Positions 6,637 to 12,889 of a DNA stretch of 15,147 nucleotides are shown here, in pieces. The translations under genes and the position numbers were made by a program. The notes under the pieces were generated by a model. That model searched no databases and was not told the origin of the DNA. It saw only the letters and a program-made list of their open reading frames with translations. Origin of the DNA: an uncultured Collinsella sp. (GTDB taxonomy: Bacteria; Actinomycetota; Coriobacteriia; Coriobacteriales; Coriobacteriaceae); NCBI GenBank assembly GCA_902475375.1, contig CABRZC010000048.1, positions 1 to 15,147 of the forward strand, given 5' to 3'. Every line of letters begins with the position of its first letter. Positions within the stretch are counted from its first letter, which is position 1.

Positions 6637-7704
6637 CTATGCCTCGCACATGAGCTGCACGAGCTTTTGTTTGGTCACCTTGGCCTGCTCGTTGGCTATG
6701 TTACGCTCGTTTCTAAAGGCCGCATTTGCAACACTCTGCAGGTCGGCATCGGAAATCTCGCCAAGGCCCAGATCCTCGAGCGTCGTCGGCAGACCAACAC
6801 GCTGGCAAAACTCGAGCACCTGATCAAGCTCGGGCGCACGCTCCAGACGAAGCTGAACCACCAGGCCAAACGCCACGGCCTCGCCGTGCATGGCCTTGCA
6901 CTCAGGCAGAATCGTTAGACCGTTGGCGATGGCATGCGCCAACGCCAAGCCACCGCTCTCAAAGCCGACGCCCGAGAGCAGAATATTGCACTCGATCAGG
7001 CGCTCAACCGCCGGCGATGTACGCCCCTTTTTGAGATCGCGCTTGGCAGCGACACCGCACTCCATAAGCGTGTCGTAGCAGGCACGTGCCGCGACCAGTG
7101 CCAAGTGCCCCGGCGCGCCACCGTGCTCGTTGGCGCCGTGCGCCGCGGCACACGAACGCGCCTCGAAGTACGTTGCCAGTGCGTCGCCCATGCCAGCGAC
7201 CGTCATACGCAGTGGGGCCGCCGCGACCACGTTGGTATCGACCACGACCAGATCTGGATTCTTCTCGAGCATCAAGTAGCGGTCGAACGACCCGTCCTCG
7301 TGATACAACACCGAAATCGCGCTGCACGGACCGTCCATCGAAGCCGCCGTGGGGCATACGCACAACGGCAACTCGGCATAAAACGCAACGGCCTTGGCGA
7401 TATCGAGCATTTTGCCGCCGCCAATACCCACTACCATGTCGCAATACTCGGCCTGGGCTTCCTGAGCCATTTCGACAACGGCCTCTTCCGTACACGGACC
7501 GTCATAAATCTTAAAGAACGGCTCGTTTAGATCTTCGTCCAGAAATCCATCGACGATCTGCCTACATAACCGATCCTCGGTGCCCTGGTCAAACAAGACA
7601 TAGGCAGCACAGCCCAACCATGACAAATACCTGCCCTGACGCGAAAGTTCGCCCGGCCCTTGAACATACCGGCCGGGACCGCCATAAACCATGGGAAGCG
7701 CCAT
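6637..7704 (-). CDS. Glycerol dehydrogenase-like metal-dependent alcohol dehydrogenase (diverged paralogue)
   Basis: This 355-residue protein belongs to the iron-containing alcohol dehydrogenase superfamily, glycerol dehydrogenase branch, which catalyses NAD-linked oxidation of glycerol or related polyols. The NAD-binding GIGGGKMLD is at 93-101. All three metal ligands of GldA are present: Asp174 in AGMGDALATYFEA, His257 in LALAHAIANG and His273 in CKAMHGE. It aligns along its whole length with the adjacent 366-aa enzyme but differs at key spots: ASMDGPCSAIS replaces ASTDAPCSALS near the substrate, and the stretch before the last His ligand is one residue shorter. Substrate preference may therefore differ. 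A GAAGGGCGG ribosome binding site precedes the ATG. A terminator and a hairpin separate it from the upstream paralogue, so it probably has its own promoter. Confidence 0.88.
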   Translation of the reverse strand: MALPMVYGGPGRYVQGPGELSRQGRYLSWLGCAAYVLFDQGTEDRLCRQIVDGFLDEDLNEPFFKIYDGPCTEEAVVEMAQEAQAEYCDMVVGIGGGKMLDIAKAVAFYAELPLCVCPTAASMDGPCSAISVLYHEDGSFDRYLMLEKNPDLVVVDTNVVAAAPLRMTVAGMGDALATYFEARSCAAAHGANEHGGAPGHLALVAARACYDTLMECGVAAKRDLKKGRTSPAVERLIECNILLSGVGFESGGLALAHAIANGLTILPECKAMHGEAVAFGLVVQLRLERAPELDQVLEFCQRVGLPTTLEDLGLGEISDADLQSVANAAFRNERNIANEQAKVTKQKLVQLMCEA

Positions 7705-7735
7705 ACGAGAATCCGCCCTTCATCAAACAACAATT

Positions 7736-7764
7736 GGTGCAAAGTAACCTGACCCCTTTGCACC
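7736..7764. repeat. REP-like palindromic element
   Basis: GGTGCAAAG (7736-7744) and CTTTGCACC (7756-7764) are perfect 9-nt inverted arms around an 11-nt loop. On the minus strand the hairpin contains GGGGTCAGGTTAC, which resembles the short GGGGTCAG-type palindromes scattered through many genomes and associated with REP transposases (RAYTs). It lies between the terminator of the upstream gene and the ribosome binding site of the 355-aa dehydrogenase, so it may form a leader hairpin in that mRNA. Copy number elsewhere cannot be seen from this window. Confidence 0.5.
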
Positions 7765-7769
7765 ATAGC

Positions 7770-7803
7770 AAAAAGGGGCAAAGCCATCTGTTGGCTTTGC
7801 CCC
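7770..7803 (-). terminator. Intrinsic terminator of gldA
   Basis: On the minus strand GGGGCAAAGCCA and TGGCTTTGCCCC form a perfect 12-bp stem around a 5-nt loop, followed at once by TTTTT. It lies 14 nt past the stop codon of the 366-aa glycerol dehydrogenase and should end its transcript before the paralogue. Confidence 0.9.
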
Positions 7804-7817
7804 TTCCTTAGCTTGAT

Positions 7818-8918
7818 TTACTCATCCATGAGATAGTAGTGGCCCAGCGCGTCGGCACCCAGGATGGCGTTTGCGACCATCTCGGGCGTCACCTCAAACG
7901 GCATGTTGCACATGGTGTCATCGGGCGCGCAAGCGGCCTCGGCAACGACCATGGCCTGCTCGCGCGTAACCTCGGCAACGCCAAGCTCCTTCATCGTGAC
8001 CGGCAGGCCCAGCTCAATGCAGAAGCCCAGGACTTCCTCGAGTTTCTCAGTCGGAGCATCCTCGAGTACCAGCTGGACGATGGTGCCAAAGGCGACCTTC
8101 TCGCCGTGATACATGCCGTGGCACTCGGGCAGCATCGTCAGGCCATTGTGGATGGCATGAGCAGCAGCAAGGCCCGAGCTCTCAAAGCCAATGCCCGAAA
8201 GCAGCGTATTGGCCTCGATGATATGCTCGACTGCAGGCGTGAGCGCACCCTTCTCCAGCGCGACCTTGGCCTTGACGCCATCGGCCATAAGCGTCTCGTA
8301 GCAGAGCTTGGCGAGCGCCAGGCCGGCCATTCCGCCCTTGCCGCCGGCGCAAGTGCCACCGTCGGCATCATGCGTCGCCTGGGCCTCAAAGTAGGTTGCG
8401 AGCGCATCGCCCATACCGGAAACCGTCAGGCGCACCGGGCTCGCCGCGATAACCGTCGTATCCATCAGGACAATGTTGGGGTTTGCCTTAAGGAAGAGAT
8501 ATTTATCGAACTGGCCATCGTCGGTGTAGAGCACCGAAAGCGCCGAACATGGGGCATCGGTCGAAGCAATGGTGGGGCAAATGATAACCGGGGACTCCAG
8601 GTAATAGGCGACGGCCTTCGCGGTGTCGAGGATCTTGCCGCCACCGACGCCGACGATGATGTCGCAACCGTTGTCGCGAGCGAGCGCGACCAGGCGATCG
8701 ACCTCGCCCTTGGAGCACTCGCCGTTAAAGTCCTCAAACAGCAGCTCGGCCTTAGCCTCGGCAAAACCGCCCTCGATCTTGGCACCGACGCGCTTCTTGC
8801 CCGAAGGCGTCACGACGACGAGGGCCTTAGCGCCGAGCGGCTCGACATAGGAGCCGAGCTTGGCGAGCTCGTCCGGACCCTGGATGTACTTGCTGGGGCT
8901 ATTGAAAATTGCAGCCAT
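7818..8918 (-). CDS. gldA: Glycerol dehydrogenase
   Basis: This 366-residue enzyme is predicted to oxidise glycerol to dihydroxyacetone with NAD+, or to run the reverse reaction to regenerate NAD+. It is the closer match to classical GldA of the two adjacent paralogues. GVGGGKILDTAKAVA (90-104) binds NAD, and CPTIASTDAPCSALSVLY (114-131) is the family signature near the substrate. The zinc ligands fall at Asp171, His254 and His271, the same numbering as in E. coli GldA. Length is typical. The ATG at 8918 begins MAAIFNSPSKYIQGP, matching the usual N-terminus; the ribosome binding site is weak (GGGATAG). Terminators lie on both sides, so it is probably transcribed alone. Together with its paralogue and the upstream Fe-alcohol dehydrogenase it suggests polyol or alcohol fermentation (inference). 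Confidence 0.95.
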   Translation of the reverse strand: MAAIFNSPSKYIQGPDELAKLGSYVEPLGAKALVVVTPSGKKRVGAKIEGGFAEAKAELLFEDFNGECSKGEVDRLVALARDNGCDIIVGVGGGKILDTAKAVAYYLESPVIICPTIASTDAPCSALSVLYTDDGQFDKYLFLKANPNIVLMDTTVIAASPVRLTVSGMGDALATYFEAQATHDADGGTCAGGKGGMAGLALAKLCYETLMADGVKAKVALEKGALTPAVEHIIEANTLLSGIGFESSGLAAAHAIHNGLTMLPECHGMYHGEKVAFGTIVQLVLEDAPTEKLEEVLGFCIELGLPVTMKELGVAEVTREQAMVVAEAACAPDDTMCNMPFEVTPEMVANAILGADALGHYYLMDE

Positions 8919-8931
8919 AACTATCCCATTC

Positions 8932-8979
8932 TCTAAAAGAAAAAGAAAGGGGCTCCGTACAGATACGTGCGGAGCCCCT
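8932..8979 (-). terminator. Intrinsic terminator of the Fe-alcohol dehydrogenase gene
   Basis: On the minus strand AGGGGCTCCG pairs with CGGAGCCCCT (10 bp). The helix extends by a few bases into the loop across one mismatch and is followed by TTTCTTTTTCTTTT. It begins about 20 nt past the stop codon of the 407-aa alcohol dehydrogenase. Its tail runs into the short leader of gldA, so gldA's own promoter must overlap or sit very near this element, or gldA relies on read-through. Confidence 0.85.
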
Positions 8980-9000
8980 CGTTACGATAACAAGAGTCGA

Positions 9001-10224
9001 TTAGAAATCGATGTCGGTGTCGTAGTAGCAGGCCTTGAGAATCTTCTCGAAGTCGGCAGCCTTGGTCTCACGCGGGTTCTCGGGCGTGCAGGCGTCCTGC
9101 TCGGCGTTCGCGGCGATCTCGGGGAGCTTGGCGAGGAACTCCTCCTCGGAAACCATCTGCGGGTTCTCGGCGTCGACCTTCACGCCACCATTCGCGTAAT
9201 CCTTGATGGACTGCGGAATGTTGAGCTGGTCGTTGAGGTCGCGAATCTTCTGGACGAGCGCGGCGATGAGCTCCTCGTTGGTCTCGCCGGGAAGGTGCAG
9301 GATCTCCTTGGCCACGTAAGCATAACGCTCGGCAGCACGGGGATCCTTGGAGTTCCACTGGATGACCTTGCCCAGGTACATGGCGTTAGCAGCACCGTGG
9401 ATGATGTGGCCGTTCTCGAAGGCAGCACCGGTCTTGTGAGCCATGGAGTGAACGATGCCGAGCAGGCCCGAGGAGAAGGCGATACCGGCGATGCACTGAG
9501 CCTCGTGCATGTGCTGACGGGCCTCATGGTCGCCAGCATAGGACTTGGGCAGCCACTCGACGATCTCGCGGATGCCGTGCAGAGCGTTGGCGTCGGTGAA
9601 CATGGAAGCGCAGGTGGAAACGTAGGCCTCCATGCAGTGGGTCAGAGCGTCCATGCCGGTGTGAGCGCACAGCTTGGCGGGCATGGTGTAGGTGAGCTCG
9701 GGGTCGACGATGGCGACATCAGGGGTGATGTTGAAGTCGGCCAGCGGGTACTTGATGCCCTTGGCGTAGTCGGTAATGACGGAGAAGGCAGTGACCTCGG
9801 TAGCGGTACCGGAGGTAGAGGAGATGGCGCAGAAGTGAGCCTTCTGACGCAGCTCGGGGAAGCTGAACGGCTGGATGATGTTATCGAAGGACTCCTCGGG
9901 ATACTCGTAGAAGACCCACATGGCCTTAGCGGCATCGATGGGCGAGCCGCCGCCGATGGCGATAATCCAGTCGGGCTCGAACTCGCGCATGGCCTCGGCG
10001 CCCTTCATGACCGTCTCGATGGACGGATCGGACTCGACGCCCTCGAACAGCTTGACCTCCATGCCGGCCTCTTTGAGGTCGGCCTCAACGTCCTGCAGGA
10101 ACCCGCCGCGGCGCATAGAGCTGCCGCCAGAAACGATGATGGCCTTCTTGCCCTTGAGGTTCTTCACCTCGTGGCGAGCGCCCTCACCAAAGTACAGATC
10201 GCGAGGATTGGTAAAACGTCCCAT
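9001..10224 (-). CDS. Iron-containing alcohol dehydrogenase (group III)
   Basis: This 407-residue NAD(P)-dependent enzyme probably interconverts an aldehyde and its alcohol in fermentation. The nucleotide-binding GGGSPIDAAK is at 91-100 and SSTSGTATEVTAFSV at 135-149. The metal-site residues are Asp192 and His196 (TGMDALTHCMEAY), His259 (GIVHSMAHKTG) and His276 (IIHGAANA). The stretch before the last His is about three residues longer than in FucO-type enzymes. The sequence fits the butanol/1,3-propanediol dehydrogenase-like group, but the substrate cannot be told from sequence. The ATG at 10224 is preceded by a perfect AGGAGG 6 nt upstream; an in-frame ATG at 10275 would place that site inside the gene and adds 17 residues unlike the family. 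A strong terminator follows the gene. Confidence 0.93.
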   Translation of the reverse strand: MGRFTNPRDLYFGEGARHEVKNLKGKKAIIVSGGSSMRRGGFLQDVEADLKEAGMEVKLFEGVESDPSIETVMKGAEAMREFEPDWIIAIGGGSPIDAAKAMWVFYEYPEESFDNIIQPFSFPELRQKAHFCAISSTSGTATEVTAFSVITDYAKGIKYPLADFNITPDVAIVDPELTYTMPAKLCAHTGMDALTHCMEAYVSTCASMFTDANALHGIREIVEWLPKSYAGDHEARQHMHEAQCIAGIAFSSGLLGIVHSMAHKTGAAFENGHIIHGAANAMYLGKVIQWNSKDPRAAERYAYVAKEILHLPGETNEELIAALVQKIRDLNDQLNIPQSIKDYANGGVKVDAENPQMVSEEEFLAKLPEIAANAEQDACTPENPRETKAADFEKILKACYYDTDIDF

Positions 10225-10230
10225 ACTGTG

Positions 10231-10236
10231 CCTCCT
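10231..10236 (-). promoter_or_regulatory. Ribosome binding site fixing the alcohol dehydrogenase start
   Basis: A perfect AGGAGG on the minus strand lies 6 nt before the ATG at 10224. This settles the start against the upstream in-frame ATG at 10275. Confidence 0.85.
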
Positions 10237-10265
10237 AAACAAGCCCCTCTTAGACTTGCGTATAT

Positions 10266-10290
10266 AACGGAGCACCCGATTGGCTCCGTT
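10266..10290. promoter_or_regulatory. Palindrome in the alcohol dehydrogenase upstream region
   Basis: AACGGAGC (10266-10273) and GCTCCGTT (10283-10290) are perfect inverted arms with a 9-nt spacer, 42 nt upstream of the alcohol dehydrogenase start. On the minus strand it is followed by TATATA, a possible -10 element. It could be an operator or a leader hairpin. It does not match a Rex redox-repressor site. Confidence 0.4.
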
Positions 10291-10724
10291 AGGACCGTTT
10301 TGCGCGTTGCCGGCGATGACAATGCGCGATGTCTAAACGTCTCAACGCTCAGACAAACACTATTCTACCGTTCTGGTTGGTCAGTTATTCACCTAAAGCC
10401 GACAATGATGAAACGTTTTTTCTATCCCTGAAGACCCTTGTGGGGCATTCATACTCCCAAGCTGGGCAAACGTTTTATCAAGGTTGACCACATATCCCGG
10501 GCAGGACTGTGGCCCTCCAAAATGTGCCCCGTTCGCCGCCAAAAATCGACCGTTTGCGGCACCGTGATACCACTCAGTCGTCCAAGGTGCCGACATTTGT
10601 GCGACATCCGTCTTCGTGGTGCAAAGGTGCATGTCCAAGTGCGGCACCCCCGGTGTGCCACATGCGGGTAAACTAGAACCTTATATAGAGACATTTGAAC
10701 CCTAACCGCAGCAAAGGAGGCCCC

Positions 10725-11801
10725 ATGGCATTCGATCCCATTCAAGAGGATTGCCATCGCCTCGTTCTTGAGGCCTTGCGCCGCGACAATATCCCGCTCA
10801 CCGACGGTGCCGCCGTAGAGCGTCTGATGGAACAATTCACCCGCAACCCCGCGCCGCTCATCGTGCACGACCGCGACCGCGCCGGGCACCTCATTGCCAA
10901 GGTGGTCGAGGCTGTCGACTACCGCATTCCCTTTATCCCTGACGATACCCAGGCAGAGCAAGAAGAGGCCGCTGCCGAGAACATGCTTCGCGAGGCAGCC
11001 GCGCTCGACCCCACCAACTGGGATGCCCAGCGCATGCTGACCGCCCTCACCGCCAACTCCAACGAGGAGTACGTACAGTACTTGGTATCCAAGCGCGATG
11101 AAGTCGAGCACGACCTGGCACTCAAGATCGCCTCGGCGCAGGACCCCTACGAGCGTGAGGCCGCAGGCGACCTTATGCGCCGTCCCTACCTGCGCTGGCT
11201 TGCCGCCCTTGCGTCACGCGCCCTCATTAGCGGCCGCTATCGCATGTCGCTCGAAGCCGCAAACTGCAGCCTCGACTTTGCCCCCAACGATCCGGCCGGC
11301 GTCCGCCACACCGCAATGCTCGCCATGGCTAAGCTCGAATACCCCGCCGAGGAGCTCAAGCGCTTTCGCTCTGCCCACTCCGTCCCCTATCTCGCCAACA
11401 CGCCGCTACGCCGTCGTCCCAAGGACGCGGAGCGCGACTTGGACCCATGGACGCTCATCGCGCTGATGAGCGCTGCCTGGCGCGAGCTGGACTACGAGGG
11501 TGCCGAGCACTACTTGCGCATCCTTGCACGCTCGTGCCCACACGCAGCCGAGGCGCTCTATTTCCAAACCGAGTTTCCCGATGGCGTCTATGCCCGCGTC
11601 AACGTGGGCGTGGGCTCCACCGACGAGCTTGTCCTTGCGCTGTCCGAGGCGACGCCGGTACTGCAAGAGGGCTTGGGCGCCCCCGACAACGCCAGCTTTG
11701 CCGCCTGGGTCGCCACCAACGATATCGTGCGTTCCCAGATTGACGAGCGCATCCTGCGGGCGGCCGAGCAGGGCCTGCCGTTTAAGGGAGGAGACCTCTA
11801 A
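10725..11801 (+). CDS. TPR-like helical repeat protein A
   Basis: This 358-residue, mostly helical soluble protein has no enzyme motif, signal peptide or membrane span. A clear tetratricopeptide-like unit is RALISGRYRMSLEAANCSLDFAPND (165-189), and further helix pairs lie near 83-131 and 243-273 (SAAWRELDYEGAEHYLRIL). A function cannot be assigned; TPR proteins usually serve as binding scaffolds. The ATG at 10725 follows AAAGGAGG with a 4-nt spacer, whereas the in-frame ATG at 10695 would place that site inside the gene. Its stop codon overlaps the start of the next gene (TAATG). Several segments align with that next protein: 101-131, 157-206 and the C-terminal FAAW stretch. The pair is therefore probably an old duplication. 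The fused murT-gatD gene follows in the same direction. Confidence 0.8.
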   Translation: MAFDPIQEDCHRLVLEALRRDNIPLTDGAAVERLMEQFTRNPAPLIVHDRDRAGHLIAKVVEAVDYRIPFIPDDTQAEQEEAAAENMLREAAALDPTNWDAQRMLTALTANSNEEYVQYLVSKRDEVEHDLALKIASAQDPYEREAAGDLMRRPYLRWLAALASRALISGRYRMSLEAANCSLDFAPNDPAGVRHTAMLAMAKLEYPAEELKRFRSAHSVPYLANTPLRRRPKDAERDLDPWTLIALMSAAWRELDYEGAEHYLRILARSCPHAAEALYFQTEFPDGVYARVNVGVGSTDELVLALSEATPVLQEGLGAPDNASFAAWVATNDIVRSQIDERILRAAEQGLPFKGGDL

Positions 11802-12844
11802 TGGATCCGAGCGTCTACATCCCCGCCTACCTGGAGCGCGCCTACCTTGCGTCGCACCCCGAACTCACCGATGCAGCACGCGAGCTTGTCCATAACGACG
11901 TGAGCGTCAACCCTCATAAGTATGCGCAGACCGAGCATGCCCAGGCACTGCTGTCCTATGCAGGCGTCCACCGCCACCTGCTCGACGAGCTCCATCGCAT
12001 CGAGGACATGGGCAGCGACGAGGAGTTTGAACAGACGCGCAACCACCTGTTCGACGATACGCGCGATGAGCTGCTCAAGATCGTCCGCGTCGACGCGCTG
12101 GCCGTCGATGCCCAGCTGCTCGCCATCATTTTGGCGGACACGCCCGTCGACGCCTGTCTGGGCGACCTGATGAAACTCGAGGCGACCACGACCGATTACC
12201 TGCAGCAAAGCGTGCCCGGGTTCGACATGGAGGCCCCGCACTACTGGGCCAACAAGGTGCTGGCAGACGGCGTGACGGCGGCCGATCTCACCGTAAGCGA
12301 GCCGGCTCTTATCGGGTGGCTCCACACGCTCGAGGCCATCTCGCAGCTGTGCATGGCGAGCGCTCGCTACCGTGCTGCCGCCAACTACGCCCGCCGCGTC
12401 CTTAAGGCGGAAGGCTATCCCACCCGAGCTGCAGGCACCGTGCTACTCGCCCTCGCTCGCCTAGAAGACGAGGACGGCTTTTTTGCCCTGGCCCACCAGC
12501 TCGAGGAGCAGATGGGGGCCGATGCCCTCGAGAACTCCCCCTGGTACCTGCTCGCCCGCACGATCTTGCTGTTCAAAACGAACAAGATGCGCCCGGCGAC
12601 ACGCGCGCTGCGTGAGTTTGCCAACCGCTGCGAGGGCGGCGCGTTCTTTTTGCTGAACCCCATGTATCAGACGCCGTACCTTCCCTGCCGGCCCGAACCG
12701 CACGACCCCTGGGACCTTTCGCATCAGGCAGTTTGGGAGGCCGACGGCATCATCTCGGATACTCCCGACTTTGCCCCCTGGGCCAGCGCTTGCGAAGACG
12801 TATCGCAGCTTGCCCAGGAATTTGCGCGCCGTTACGGCTTTTAA
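11801..12844 (+). CDS. TPR-like helical repeat protein B (paralogue of A)
   Basis: This 347-residue helical soluble protein has no recognised catalytic motif, signal peptide or membrane helix. The segment GWLHTLEAISQLCMASARYR through LLALARLE (172-222) matches 156-206 of protein A (RWLAALASRALISGRYR to AMAKLE), sharing the WL, the RYR, the AAN and the LA.A.LE positions. VDAQLLAIILADTP and FAPWASACEDVSQ also have counterparts in A. The ATG overlaps the stop of gene A by one base, and GGGAGGAG lies just upstream, indicating translational coupling and a likely fixed ratio of the two products, perhaps as a heteromer (inference). Protein B has several Cys residues, but they form no standard metal site. 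It ends 45 nt before the murT-gatD fusion. Confidence 0.8.
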   Translation: MDPSVYIPAYLERAYLASHPELTDAARELVHNDVSVNPHKYAQTEHAQALLSYAGVHRHLLDELHRIEDMGSDEEFEQTRNHLFDDTRDELLKIVRVDALAVDAQLLAIILADTPVDACLGDLMKLEATTTDYLQQSVPGFDMEAPHYWANKVLADGVTAADLTVSEPALIGWLHTLEAISQLCMASARYRAAANYARRVLKAEGYPTRAAGTVLLALARLEDEDGFFALAHQLEEQMGADALENSPWYLLARTILLFKTNKMRPATRALREFANRCEGGAFFLLNPMYQTPYLPCRPEPHDPWDLSHQAVWEADGIISDTPDFAPWASACEDVSQLAQEFARRYGF

Positions 12845-12889
12845 CGGCGCAAACGCCACGACCATGTCATTCACGTTAGGAACGGCTTC

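Larger units (their letters stand above)
10225..10724. promoter_or_regulatory. 500-nt divergent intergenic region, no gene seen
   Basis: This spacer separates the leftward alcohol dehydrogenase gene from the rightward TPR operon. Only short, unconvincing reading frames occur. It contains an 8-bp palindrome near the alcohol dehydrogenase side (listed separately). In the right half, GGTGCAAAGG at 10618-10627 shares ten bases with an arm of the REP-like hairpin at 7736-7764. A small GGCAC/GTGCC hairpin lies near 10643-10659. TATATA (10682-10687) is a possible -10 for the TPR operon, but no good -35 accompanies it. It is unusually long for this compact window, so long leaders, regulator sites or a small RNA are possible. 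Confidence 0.5.

Noticed and set aside
5313..8936. Several plus-strand open frames of 198-424 codons opposite the iron-sulfur and glycerol dehydrogenase genes
   Set aside because: Each mirrors a well-supported minus-strand gene and shows biased composition without motifs.
8860..10431. Long open frame (523 codons) on the plus strand opposite the alcohol dehydrogenase
   Set aside because: It is antisense to a clearly conserved gene with all catalytic motifs. Its translation is low-complexity, rich in Gly/Leu/Val/Asp, typical of the complement of high-GC codon use.
10393..10647. 84-codon minus-strand frame in the long intergenic region
   Set aside because: No good ribosome binding site, no recognisable motif, and composition unlike the neighbouring genes.
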